Virus record (IMG/VR): IMGVR_UViG_3300042922_000557
Span: 1 to 33,753 of that record
Source: a virus
DNA: 33,753 nt
Strand: one strand, 5' to 3'
Shown: one piece after another, positions 13,609 to 21,542 of the stretch
How positions within the stretch are numbered: the first letter of the stretch is position 1
Layout: each line of letters begins with the position of its first letter
Made by a program: the position numbers and the translations under genes
The notes under the pieces: generated by a model
Seen by the model: only the letters and a program-made list of their open reading frames with translations
Told to the model about the DNA's origin: nothing
The model's database searches: none

Positions 13609-15338
13609 CAGAACTCCATAGCAAACCCGCCGCTGCCACTCTCCTGGCCCAGCGGTTCGTTAATAATGGCGAGCATATTCGCCCAGGCTAAATCGCCGTG
13701 GCTGACGCCGCGCGATCGGTCTGTGTCATAGGTGATGAATCCGCCCGGCGTCTTTACCTTACGAACAGAGTTAAATGCGTTGATCAGGGCGCGCTCGCTG
13801 CGGTCATATTCCCAGCGCCCGGCGCGGATCAGCTGTAGCATTTTCAGCACCAGGGCGCGCTTTGACGTCATTGACATGGTGTAGGGCATCGCCATCGGGA
13901 AAAACTTCTTCACTATCTGGTAAACGGCCTCACCGTTACCGCCCGTCACGTCGATGCCGACATGCTGCACGTTGTATTTGAAGGTGAAGTTTTCGATAAC
14001 TTTTGCCTGTTCTTCAAACTCAAGGCCGCGTACCTGTTCCGTTTCTACCGTGCGGAATTTACCGCCCGGCACCAGTGGCGGCACTACAACGCAAATTGCC
14101 CCGCTGTCACCGTTGCCGCTGCTGCCGTTGGCGTCATAGCCGATCCATACCGGACGATTACCCATTGGTCTGGATGCAAAAGGCTTCCAGTCCGGCCATT
14201 CATCGTAACCATCTGCGCCGCAGCCAATCAGTGCGTTAAGGTTGAAGGCTGACTCGCCATCGCGAACGAACTCGCACATGTACAGGTTGCGGAATTCATC
14301 CTCGCTGTTTTCATCCTGAATCTCTTCAAGATCGGTGTACTCCCAGCCGTGGTCTATCACATCCTTCAGGGTGACAATCTGACGCCAGGTTTTATCCGGG
14401 CACAACAGCCCGCTGTTCAGCGTTTTCCAGCCCACATCAAATGCTTTGCGCTGTGCCTTCGGGCGTTTTTCATTCCAGCGATCGCCCGTCCAGAACGGGT
14501 AAGCCTCATGGGTTTCACCTGACGGCGTGGAAAAGTAGGTACGCGTCAGCCCCTTCAGCGTTGCCATTGCACCCGCAACCTTTCGTAGGTTGGTGAAGTT
14601 GCTGACCCAGAAGAATTCATCGAACTTCAGGTTGCCCGTATATGACTGTGCCGTCGCTGCGGACGTGCCGAGGAAATGCAGCTCTGCGCCGTTACTCAGT
14701 ACGATTTTGTCGCCGCCCTTAAGCTCAACGTCTACTTCTTCCGCTACCTTCTGAATGAATCCCCTGAACTGGTGAGCCTGTCGGCGGGATGCGGACAGAA
14801 ATATCTGGTTGCGCTGGTACGGATGTTTCACATCATCGCGCAGTGCATCCAACAACGCCTCGCGTGCAAAGTACCAGGTTGCGCCAATCTGGCGGGACTT
14901 CAGTATCATGCGGTTTCGGTGGTGGCGTTGCTCATACCAGCCGCGTTGATGCCACGAAAGCGAATCAAGTATTTTCTCCCGCAGCGCGACGATCTGTTCT
15001 TCGGTGAAGTGATTTTTCAGCTTGCGCTTGCGCGGCTTTTTGCCCGTGCCAGCCCCTGCCGGTTGTCCGTCAGACAGTTTTTTCAGTTGCCGGGTCAGCA
15101 GATCAATCTCCTTGAAGTCTCCCCCGGTCTTGTCTTTCTTGTCCGTAAGCTGGATGAGGCGGGCATCCATAGACTGACTGACCCGCTGAACGGGCGGCGT
15201 TTCATCCCATTCATCGCGTTTCTTCCAGGCGTAAATTGTGTTCTGATTAATCCCCATCAGGCGCGCGATCTCCGCTGGCGGGTAGCCCTGCCAGTAAAGT
15301 TGTTTTGCCCTCTGACGTACAAAAGCGTCCTGTATCAT
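13608..15338 (-). CDS. P: Terminase large (ATPase) subunit (GpP)
   Basis: The 576-residue protein (P2 P about 590) packages DNA with GpM. An N-terminal helix-turn-helix (about 18-42, PPAEIARLMGINQNTIYAWK) is characteristic. The ATPase region has a deviant Walker A, KSRQIGATWYFA, and the C-terminal nuclease domain includes GYDANGSSGNGDSGA and HVGIDVTGGNGEAVY with acidic residues. The ATG at 15338 has GGAGGG immediately upstream. A long opposite-strand frame inside it (14676-15437) is a shadow. Confidence 0.94.
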   Translation of the reverse strand: MIQDAFVRQRAKQLYWQGYPPAEIARLMGINQNTIYAWKKRDEWDETPPVQRVSQSMDARLIQLTDKKDKTGGDFKEIDLLTRQLKKLSDGQPAGAGTGKKPRKRKLKNHFTEEQIVALREKILDSLSWHQRGWYEQRHHRNRMILKSRQIGATWYFAREALLDALRDDVKHPYQRNQIFLSASRRQAHQFRGFIQKVAEEVDVELKGGDKIVLSNGAELHFLGTSAATAQSYTGNLKFDEFFWVSNFTNLRKVAGAMATLKGLTRTYFSTPSGETHEAYPFWTGDRWNEKRPKAQRKAFDVGWKTLNSGLLCPDKTWRQIVTLKDVIDHGWEYTDLEEIQDENSEDEFRNLYMCEFVRDGESAFNLNALIGCGADGYDEWPDWKPFASRPMGNRPVWIGYDANGSSGNGDSGAICVVVPPLVPGGKFRTVETEQVRGLEFEEQAKVIENFTFKYNVQHVGIDVTGGNGEAVYQIVKKFFPMAMPYTMSMTSKRALVLKMLQLIRAGRWEYDRSERALINAFNSVRKVKTPGGFITYDTDRSRGVSHGDLAWANMLAIINEPLGQESGSGGFAMEF

Positions 15339-15363
15339 CTGCCCTCCACCGTTTATGGAGTGA

Positions 15364-15463
15364 AGATTACCCCGCGCGCGATCCCGCTTTCGCCCTCTTT
15401 ATGGTCTGGCCCTCCTCCGACAACAAAACCTCGTTGAGACAGCAAGTTACGCTCTGCCATCAT
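15364..15463. promoter_or_regulatory. Divergent late promoters for P and O with a shared Ogr-like site
   Basis: TCT (15405-15407), 12 bases, ACA (15420-15422), close to the Ogr/Delta consensus TGT-N12-ACA, lies in GGTCTGGCC-N6-CGACAACAAAA. The same motif occurs between FI and D. Ogr sites lie about 55 bp before the transcript start. That spacing places a -10 TAATCT (15369-15364, leftward) for P and CATCAT (15458-15463) for O. One activator site can therefore serve both directions. Confidence 0.65.
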
Positions 15464-15497
15464 GGACGTACAGAAACCACTCAACAGGATTATCGAC

Positions 15498-16334
15498 ATG
15501 GCTAGCGCAGCAAAACCAGCCCGTAAGAAATTCCGCGTTGCTGTCTCTGGTGCCACCGTTGACGGGCGTGAAATTCGCCCTGAGCACCTTCGTGATGCAG
15601 CAGCAAACTACAGCCCGGAGGTGTACGGCGCACGCGTCAACGTGGAGCACTACCTTTCGCCGTTCCCCGGCAGTGATTTCGGCGCAATGGGGGATGTGAC
15701 AGCACTCAGTGCTGAAGATATCAGCGAAGGCCCGCTCGCCGGACGCACCGCGCTTTACGCCGAAATTGAACCTTCTGAGCGCATGAAGAAGCTGACGGAA
15801 GAAGGTAAGAAAATTTACTCCAGCATTGAGCTGCACCCGCAGTTCGCGCTAAACGGCAAGGCTTATGTCATGGGGCTGGCAATGACAGATACCCCGGCGA
15901 GCCTCGGCACCGAGCGCCTGAAGTTTGCCGCGCAGCAGCGTCAGCAGGTTATGTCCTTCAACAATCAGCAGGGTGAAGCCCCGCTGTTCACCGATGCCAT
16001 TGAGGCAGAAATCATCGAACTGGCTGAGCAGCGCAGTGATGAAGGTAAGCAGTGGTTCGGGCGCGTCATGGGGATCATCGGCAAAGGCCGTAAATCTGAC
16101 GGCGAGCAGTTCAGCCAGGTGCGTGACGCCGTGGAGAACGTCGCCCAATCCCATGCCGATCTGCTGGACAGCTTCAACGACCTGAGCCGCGCCCGCGAAC
16201 AGGACAGCCAGGCCATCCAGAAGCTGACCTCCGATCTTGCCGCGCTGACCAGCAAGCTGGGCAGCACAGACGCCAATTTCAGCCAGCGGGAACCCGCGAG
16301 CGGTGGCGCTAACGCGCAACTGGCTGATTACTGA
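15498..16334 (+). CDS. O: Capsid scaffold / maturation protease (GpO)
   Basis: The 278-residue protein (P2 O about 284) scaffolds procapsid assembly and then cleaves capsid proteins and itself. Residues D22 (TVDGRE), H51 (NVEHYL) and S109 (YSSIEL) correspond to the P2 O triad. The C-terminal third is a helical/coiled-coil scaffold domain (QVRDAVENVAQSHADLLDSF). I place the start at ATG 15498 (MASAAKP), with AGGA 9 nt upstream. The in-frame ATG at 15462 would lie at or before the predicted transcript start and lacks a ribosome site. Confidence 0.92.
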   Translation: MASAAKPARKKFRVAVSGATVDGREIRPEHLRDAAANYSPEVYGARVNVEHYLSPFPGSDFGAMGDVTALSAEDISEGPLAGRTALYAEIEPSERMKKLTEEGKKIYSSIELHPQFALNGKAYVMGLAMTDTPASLGTERLKFAAQQRQQVMSFNNQQGEAPLFTDAIEAEIIELAEQRSDEGKQWFGRVMGIIGKGRKSDGEQFSQVRDAVENVAQSHADLLDSFNDLSRAREQDSQAIQKLTSDLAALTSKLGSTDANFSQREPASGGANAQLADY

Positions 16335-16357
16335 TATTCATAAAGAGAGCAGAGAAC

Positions 16358-17407
16358 ATGGATAACAATACCCGCCAGCTATTTGATCAGTACATCGCCC
16401 GGCAGGCACAGCTCAACGGCGTTTCCACCGCCGCTATTGCTGCAAAATTCGCTGTAGACCCGACGCGTCAGCAGCGCCTGGAGCAGGCCGCACAGGAAAA
16501 TGATTCCTTCCTGAGCAAAATTAACGTGTTTGGCGTCAACCAACAGATCGGCCAGAAAGTCCTGATCGGCAGTAAAGGCCCGATGGCTGGCGTAAACAAC
16601 AGCGTCACCAGCCGTCGCAATCCTAGCTCTAATCATTCAATGGAGCCGTTCGACTACATGTGCCGCAAGGTCAACTATGACTACGGCATCAGCTATGAAC
16701 AGCTTGATGCGTGGGCGCATATGCCGGAGTTCCAGCCGCTGATCAGCAAGGCAATGGCCCGCCAGATGTCGCTTGACCGCATCATGATTGGCTTTAACGG
16801 CGTTAAGTACAGCGATCCGTCCGACCGTGCCGCCAACCCGCTGTTGCAGGACTGTGGCATTGGCTGGCTGGAAAAAATCCGCCAGGAAGCGCCGCACCGC
16901 GTCATTTCCAATGTGACGATCACTGCGCGTGATGAAGATAACAAGGTTGTGGCAAAAGGCACTTACGGCAATATTGGCGCTGCGGTGTACGACGCCAAAA
17001 ACAGCCTGATGGATGAATGGCACAAGCGTAACCCGGATAACGTGGTGATTCTGGCAGGCGACCTGCTGACGAGCAGCAATTTCTCGGCTATCAACGCGTT
17101 AAGCCAGACCAACCCGAATACCGAAATGCTGGCCGGTCAGTTGATTGTTGCGCAGGAGCGCGTAGGCAACATGCCGACCTTTATCGCGCCTTACTTCCCT
17201 GTGAATGGCGTGCTGATCACACCATTCAAAAACCTGTCGGTGTACTACCAGCGCGGCGGTCTGCGCCGGACGATCAAAGAAGAGCCGGAATATAACCGTG
17301 TCGCAACGTATCAGTCTTCAAACGATGACTTCGTCATTGAAGACTACGGCAATGTTGCGTTCATTGACGGCATTCAGTTCGCCCAGGCCGAACAGGCTGG
17401 CGAGTGA
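16358..17407 (+). CDS. N: Major capsid protein precursor (GpN)
   Basis: The 349-residue protein (P2 N about 357) is the HK97-fold shell subunit, cleaved by GpO during maturation. It begins MDNNTRQLFDQYIARQAQLN, and family-typical stretches include MEPFDYMCRKVNYDYGISYE and MIGFNGVKYS. AGAGAGCAGAG precedes the ATG. A 20-bp palindrome separates it from M. Confidence 0.95.
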   Translation: MDNNTRQLFDQYIARQAQLNGVSTAAIAAKFAVDPTRQQRLEQAAQENDSFLSKINVFGVNQQIGQKVLIGSKGPMAGVNNSVTSRRNPSSNHSMEPFDYMCRKVNYDYGISYEQLDAWAHMPEFQPLISKAMARQMSLDRIMIGFNGVKYSDPSDRAANPLLQDCGIGWLEKIRQEAPHRVISNVTITARDEDNKVVAKGTYGNIGAAVYDAKNSLMDEWHKRNPDNVVILAGDLLTSSNFSAINALSQTNPNTEMLAGQLIVAQERVGNMPTFIAPYFPVNGVLITPFKNLSVYYQRGGLRRTIKEEPEYNRVATYQSSNDDFVIEDYGNVAFIDGIQFAQAEQAGE

Positions 17408-17414
17408 CAGACGC

Positions 17415-17434
17415 GGCGGGGGAATTCCCCCGCC
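17415..17434 (+). promoter_or_regulatory. Perfect 20-bp palindrome between N and M
   Basis: GGCGGGGG-AATT-CCCCCGCC forms an 8-bp all-GC stem with a 4-nt loop, starting 8 bp after the N stop. No U-run follows. It could protect the abundant capsid mRNA from 3' decay or cause partial termination, keeping the terminase subunit below the level of capsid protein. Confidence 0.6.
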
Positions 17435-17453
17435 ATTACGGGGAGAAGTGACG

Positions 17454-18311
17454 ATGTTAACACCGGCACAACGACATTTTCAGAAGGTCATGGCAGAACG
17501 CCGGGGCCAGGCGGATGAAGAATCCGATATCCAGCGCACCGCGCATGAGCAGATTCTGCATCGCCTTCGTATGGACTTGTCCCGCCTTAGCGGGGTGCAG
17601 TCCGAAGAAACCAAAGCTGAAATGAAAAAATCCATGTTGCCTGAATATGAGGGATGGATTGAAGGCACGCTCGACGGCGACAGCGGGCGGCAGGATGAAG
17701 TCATTACCCGGATGATGGTCTGGGCGATTGACTGCCGTGACTATGCGCTTGCGTTGAGGCTGGGGCGCTATGTGGTACGCCACGGGCTGACGCTGCCGGA
17801 TAACTTCAACCGCACGGCAGCAACCTTCCTGACTGAAGAAGTGAGCAAGCCACTGTTGACGCTGGCGGCCGCTGATGCCGACGCTGATTTATCGTCTGGT
17901 GTCGCCGTGCTTGACGAAGTGGCGGAAATTGTCGCTGACAGTGATATGCCGGATGTGGTGCGCGCCAAGTTGTGCAAGGCCCGTGCACTTGCCCGCCGTG
18001 GTGCGACTGATATCACGAGCAAAGCGGAAGCGCTGGCGCTGTTCCGTGAGGCGCTGACGCGCAATCCTAATGCCGGGGTGAAGAAAGAGATCGCCACGCT
18101 TGCCCGTGAGGTTAAGAAGCTGTCTGCGGATGACGGCACGGGTGAAGGCGACGCGGCCAGCACCGATAAAACTGACGGTACTGCAGAGCCTGCCCCTGAA
18201 AAGGCCACCATCGCCAGCGCAGCGGCTAAAGCGACTGTGCGTAAAGCCAGGACACCTGCGGCGACAGGCAAAGCGACAAAGCGCAAGCCTGCCAGCCAGA
18301 AAAAGAATTAA
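17454..18311 (+). CDS. M: Terminase small (endonuclease) subunit (GpM), with long basic tail
   Basis: The protein is 285 residues; P2 M is about 247. The family body runs from MLTPAQRHFQKVMAERRG through EYEGWIEGTLDGDSGRQDEV and MMVWAIDCRDYALALRLGRY. GpM recognises cos and cuts with GpP. The extra C-terminal part (about 225-285) is Ala/Lys/Thr-rich, with an acidic spacer (DDGTGEGDAASTDKTDG) and then a histone-H1-like basic end (ATGKATKRKPASQKKN) that could bind DNA nonspecifically. I chose ATG 17454, preceded by GGGGAGAAG, over the frame that begins inside N. Confidence 0.92.
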   Translation: MLTPAQRHFQKVMAERRGQADEESDIQRTAHEQILHRLRMDLSRLSGVQSEETKAEMKKSMLPEYEGWIEGTLDGDSGRQDEVITRMMVWAIDCRDYALALRLGRYVVRHGLTLPDNFNRTAATFLTEEVSKPLLTLAAADADADLSSGVAVLDEVAEIVADSDMPDVVRAKLCKARALARRGATDITSKAEALALFREALTRNPNAGVKKEIATLAREVKKLSADDGTGEGDAASTDKTDGTAEPAPEKATIASAAAKATVRKARTPAATGKATKRKPASQKKN

Positions 18312-18330
18312 CGACTTCGGCCCCGTCCGA

Positions 18331-18390
18331 CAGGCGGCGTGGGTGGATATCTGCCCGTATACGGTCTTTTAACCACCCGCCCACCGCCTG
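18331..18390 (+). promoter_or_regulatory. Long stem-loop between M and L
   Basis: CAGGCGG...TGGGTGG (18331-18346) pairs with CCACCCGCCCACCGCCTG (18373-18390) with a small bulge. The loop contains the palindrome CCGTATACGG (18354-18363) and TTTT. This fills the whole M-L gap and probably modulates RNA stability or partial termination in the late operon. Confidence 0.5.
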
Positions 18391-18409
18391 ATTTATGGGA
18401 GATAAGTGC

Positions 18410-18934
18410 ATGAGCAGCCTTGTGGCAAATAAGCGCGTGTTGCCTGCCGACAGCGATACGCCCGATGTTGATGATGGTGATGCCACCGTCAGCGCCGGGG
18501 ACTTCTGGCCGGTGATCAAACTGGCCGATCTCCGTCTGGCTGCACGCATCACGGGTGGGATCACCACGTCAAGGCTGATGCACGTCACCACTGAAGCGGT
18601 AGCCCATGTTACCGCGCAGTTGCTGGACTGGCGCGCCGGTCAGGTCAGTGCAGGCTTTCTCACGCTGGAAGATGTGCCCTCAGTCCTGCCGTCAGGTGAA
18701 ACGGAAAAGCTGGTTATCAACGGTGAAAACGTGAAGGTGTACCGCTTCCGGCGTGCGGTTTATTCGATTGCCAGGGCGCTGGTACTTGAAGGTTATCGCG
18801 ATGTTGACACCACGGCGAAAGGCGACAAAGACGCCGCCGCGCTTGACCTGCAACGGGATGATCTCTGGCGGGATGCCCGCTGGAGTATCGCTGACATTCG
18901 CGACACCCCGCGACTCTATGCGGAGCTTTGCTGA
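18410..18934 (+). CDS. L: Head completion protein (GpL)
   Basis: The 174-residue protein (P2 L about 169) is added to the filled head for tail attachment. Family-like segments are AGDFWPVIKLADLRLAARI and LVLEGYRDVDTTAKGD, with the C-terminal WRDARWSIADIRDTPRLYAE. The ATG at 18410 has GGGAG 8 nt upstream. The stop overlaps the X start. Confidence 0.93.
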   Translation: MSSLVANKRVLPADSDTPDVDDGDATVSAGDFWPVIKLADLRLAARITGGITTSRLMHVTTEAVAHVTAQLLDWRAGQVSAGFLTLEDVPSVLPSGETEKLVINGENVKVYRFRRAVYSIARALVLEGYRDVDTTAKGDKDAAALDLQRDDLWRDARWSIADIRDTPRLYAELC

Positions 18935-19134
18935 TGAAAGTGAAGGCATTGCAGGGGGATACGGTGGATTTGCTTTGCTGGCGTCACTACGGCACCACGC
19001 AGGGCGTGACCGAAAAAGTGTTATCTGCCAATCCCGGACTGAGCCAGCAGGTTTTTCTTGATGCCGGTCAGGAGATTGAACTGCCGGAAATCGCGAGCAA
19101 AGCGCAGCGGGAGATGGTGCAGCTTTGGGATTGA
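18934..19134 (+). CDS. X: Tail protein X (LysM-like)
   Basis: The 66-residue protein (P2 X about 67) has a LysM-like fold signature, GDTVDLLCWRHYGTT then VLSANPGL and AGQEIELPEI. It is an essential tail component in P2. The ATG overlaps the L stop by one base. Confidence 0.93.
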   Translation: MKVKALQGDTVDLLCWRHYGTTQGVTEKVLSANPGLSQQVFLDAGQEIELPEIASKAQREMVQLWD

Positions 19135-19143
19135 GAGGTTGCC

Positions 19144-19476
19144 ATGAGCGACGTACCTACGGGGATGTTGGAACAAACAATGAAATGGATTGCTACATAT
19201 CTGCCGACGCTCTACGCGGCAGGTGCAGCGTTGAGCATATCGGCGCTGATGAGTCTGTATGACGGCCAGTCAATGCTGAAAACCGCCACCGGTTCACTGG
19301 TCTGCGGGATTGTCACGCTGGCGGTTGCCGGATCGCTTGAATATCTGGGCCTGCCATCCAATGCCGTCACCTTCGTGGGGGCGTCAATCGGATTCATGGG
19401 GGCTGACAAGGTACGCAACAAAGTGACCGGCTTTATTGAAGCACGTATCGGAGGGGCGAAAAGTGGAAATGAGTAA
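19144..19476 (+). CDS. Y: Holin (GpY-like)
   Basis: The 110-residue protein has three predicted membrane helices (about 19-39, 49-67 and 70-88) and a charged C-terminus, a class I holin layout. P2 Y is about 93 residues and sits at the same position. It times lysis by opening the inner membrane to the endolysin. AGAGG lies 6 nt before the ATG. Its end overlaps the endolysin start. Confidence 0.85.
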   Translation: MSDVPTGMLEQTMKWIATYLPTLYAAGAALSISALMSLYDGQSMLKTATGSLVCGIVTLAVAGSLEYLGLPSNAVTFVGASIGFMGADKVRNKVTGFIEARIGGAKSGNE

Positions 19477-19903
19477 TAACGGGATGGCCCTGCTTAAAAG
19501 CTTTGAGGGCTGCGAGCTTACCGCCTATCAGGATGCGGTAGGTGTCTGGACTATCGGCTATGGCTGGACTCAGCCCGTTAACGGCGTGCCGGTCGGTAAG
19601 GGTATGACCATCACTCAGGCAACCGCAGACAGCCTGCTGAGCAGCGGCTTGGTGCAGTATGAAAAAGGCGTGACAGGTCTTGTGAAGGTCGCTGTTAATC
19701 AAAACCAGTTTGATGCTCTCGTTGATTTTGCCTACAACCTGGGCGTTAACGCTCTGGCGGGTTCCACACTGCTGAAAAAACTGAATGTTGGAGATTTTGC
19801 GGGCGCAGCGGATGAGTTTCCGAAGTGGAACAAGGCAGGCGGCAGGGTTCTTAATGGTCTGGTTAGACGCCGTGCCGCTGAGCGCTTGCTGTTCCTGTCA
19901 TGA
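19463..19903 (+). CDS. Endolysin, GH24 muramidase
   Basis: The 146-residue enzyme cleaves peptidoglycan glycan strands. The GH24 catalytic spacing is present: E15 (KSFEGC), D24 (YQDAVG) and T30 (WTIGYG), that is E-8aa-D-5aa-T. GTG 19463 has GGAGGGG 6 nt upstream; ATG 19469 is possible but has 12-nt spacing. No N-terminal signal-anchor is seen, so export depends on the holin. P2 K, as remembered, belongs to a different lysozyme family, so this is a module swap. It overlaps the spanin gene by 4 bp. Confidence 0.88.
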   Translation: MEMSNNGMALLKSFEGCELTAYQDAVGVWTIGYGWTQPVNGVPVGKGMTITQATADSLLSSGLVQYEKGVTGLVKVAVNQNQFDALVDFAYNLGVNALAGSTLLKKLNVGDFAGAADEFPKWNKAGGRVLNGLVRRRAAERLLFLS

Positions 19904-20436
19904 GCTGGTTACTGTCCCGCTGGAAACCTGTGCTGATCACGGTGCTCTGTGGTCTGGCTGTCTGGTGGTTCAGCCATCAGCGCTATATAGCCGGGTACAG
20001 TGACGCCAGCGCAGAGTGGGCGCTGAAATGGAAACAGCGTGATGTTGACGATGCTACAGAACTGGCTAAGCGTCAGGTAGAGGCCAGGGAAGAAGAACAA
20101 CGCCGACAGGGTGAAGTTGATGAGATCAGAAAACAAGCCCGCCAGCAGCTTGCTGGCGTCCAGGCTGATGCCGATCGTGCCCGTGCTGCTTCTCGTGGGC
20201 TGCACGACAGGGCCGATAAACTCGCCAGGCAACTGGCAGAACGTGAACGCGCCTGCGGTGCCGGTACTACCGGCAGAGGCGAGACAGAAACCAGCGGAGC
20301 CGTATTGCTCGCCGACCTGTTCCGCCGCGCTGACGAGCGAGCGGGAGAGCTGGCAAGAGAGGCTGATGAGGCAAGAGCCAGAGGACTGGCCTGTGAAGCC
20401 GCATACGGTTCAATAGCGACTCCGCTTAAGAGGTAG
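19900..20436 (+). CDS. lysB: Inner-membrane spanin (Rz/LysB-like)
   Basis: The 178-residue protein has an N-terminal membrane anchor (about 9-26, PVLITVLCGLAVWWFSHQ) and a long charged coiled coil (about 45-175) rich in Glu, Arg and Ala. With the outer-membrane lipoprotein nested in its gene it spans the periplasm and fuses the membranes after the wall is cut. The ATG at 19900 overlaps the endolysin TGA. Confidence 0.87.
   Translation: MSWLLSRWKPVLITVLCGLAVWWFSHQRYIAGYSDASAEWALKWKQRDVDDATELAKRQVEAREEEQRRQGEVDEIRKQARQQLAGVQADADRARAASRGLHDRADKLARQLAERERACGAGTTGRGETETSGAVLLADLFRRADERAGELAREADEARARGLACEAAYGSIATPLKR
20120..20416 (+). CDS. lysC: Outer-membrane spanin lipoprotein (Rz1/LysC-like), nested
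   Basis: In the +1 frame entirely inside the i-spanin gene is a 98-residue protein. It has a signal peptide and lipobox LLLVGC (C28), then a Pro-rich segment (APAVPVLPAEARQKPAEP), typical of Rz1-type o-spanins. The ATG at 20120 gives a 27-residue signal; GTG 20111 or ATG 20168 are alternatives. Fully embedded genes like lambda Rz/Rz1 are a known spanin architecture; in P2 lysC only partly overlaps lysB as I recall. Confidence 0.8.
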   Translation: MRSENKPASSLLASRLMPIVPVLLLVGCTTGPINSPGNWQNVNAPAVPVLPAEARQKPAEPYCSPTCSAALTSERESWQERLMRQEPEDWPVKPHTVQ

Positions 20437-20440
20437 CGCC

Positions 20441-20911
20441 ATGTTAAAAGCTGATTCACTACGCGAGACCCTGACCAGCGCTAACAAATGGTGCAGGGCC
20501 AACCCTGAAGCCTTCACCGTTTTTGTGGAAGAAGGGAACATCGAGACGACCGGCGAAACACCATCGTTTATGTACCGTTATACCCTGGTGCTGTTTGTGA
20601 TGAATTTTGCCGGTGATATTGATGATTTCACGTTGCCGTTAATGGCATGGCTCTGGCACAACCAGCCCGATCTGCTGCTGAACCCGGAGAAAAACAGGAA
20701 CATTAAATTTACGACCCTTATCAACAACGACGATACCGCCGACATTCTGTTTGAAATGCCGCTGCGCGAGCGCGTGAAGGTCACTCTGGATGCAAACGGC
20801 ATTCCCCGCGCGGAGCATTTGCCGGAACCGAAACCGCGCATCCCGTCAGCGGACGGCGACTGGAGCGTCATCTTTGAGGACGTGACGTGGGAGGCAGACG
20901 CACATGAGTAA
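20441..20911 (+). CDS. R: Tail completion protein R
   Basis: The 156-residue protein (P2 R about 155) starts MLKADSLRETLTSANKWCRA. It contains the family segment FVMNFAGDIDDFTLPLMAWL then WHNQPDLL. It is needed to finish the tail for head joining. GAGG precedes the ATG by 8 nt; the end overlaps S by 8 bp. Confidence 0.93.
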   Translation: MLKADSLRETLTSANKWCRANPEAFTVFVEEGNIETTGETPSFMYRYTLVLFVMNFAGDIDDFTLPLMAWLWHNQPDLLLNPEKNRNIKFTTLINNDDTADILFEMPLRERVKVTLDANGIPRAEHLPEPKPRIPSADGDWSVIFEDVTWEADAHE

Positions 20912-21542
20912 CGATCTCTTCCGTGAGCTGGATCAGGTCTTCAGCGACATACTGGCGGGCACCTCTCAGGCCGGACGTGTTCGCACCGCCCGCGCGGTTG
21001 GTCAGGCACTAAGAAAGAGCCAGCAACAGCGCATCAAAGCGCAGCAAAACCCGGAAGGTTCGCCATACCCTGCCCGCCGTCGCCGGGGGCTGCGCTCTCA
21101 GCAGGGCATTGTGTTTGTCTGGCAGGGAGAGATCCGCCGCCTCAAAAACTGGCACGGTGGCCGGGGAAAATACGGACGAACGATTACCGGCTTTGATGAA
21201 GAGCGCAACGATATTCGCACCTTTTACCGCAGCGACATTGAGCGTTACATCGAGATCAATACGCGCTCAGTGCGCCGCAGCACTGCGAAGAAGGTGCCGA
21301 TGTTTCAGCGGTTGCGCAGCTATCGCTTTCTCAAAATGCGCGCTGATGCAGGCGGCACATCCGTGGGTTATGACGGCGTGGCGGCACGCATTGCGCGTGT
21401 GCACCAGTACGGCCAGCGTGATCAGGTCGGGCCGGGTGCCTTTGCTAAATATCCGGTGCGTGAGCTATTGGGCTTTACCGCTGGCGATGAACAGATGATT
21501 ACGGAACAGGTGGTTAACAGCCTGGGGAGTGCAGCACGATGA
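20904..21542 (+). CDS. S: Tail completion protein S
   Basis: The 212-residue basic protein has the phage virion-morphogenesis features QQNPEGSPYPARRRRGLRSQ, GRTITGFDEERNDIRTFYR and VGYDGVAARIARVHQYGQRD. P2 S is shorter (about 150); the longer form occurs in other P2-like phages. Its last 4 bp overlap V. No Ogr-type late promoter was found near the S/V junction, so V-G are probably read from the O promoter. Confidence 0.92.
   Translation: MSNDLFRELDQVFSDILAGTSQAGRVRTARAVGQALRKSQQQRIKAQQNPEGSPYPARRRRGLRSQQGIVFVWQGEIRRLKNWHGGRGKYGRTITGFDEERNDIRTFYRSDIERYIEINTRSVRRSTAKKVPMFQRLRSYRFLKMRADAGGTSVGYDGVAARIARVHQYGQRDQVGPGAFAKYPVRELLGFTAGDEQMITEQVVNSLGSAAR

Noticed and set aside
14676-15437. 253-codon rightward open frame opposite the terminase gene P
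   Set aside because: P is an unmistakable terminase on the other strand; the antisense frame has no ribosome site and no recognisable motifs and is a codon-bias shadow.
15462-15497. Upstream start of O at ATG 15462
   Set aside because: It lacks a ribosome site and lies at or before the predicted late transcript start; ATG 15498 has AGGA and fits the family.
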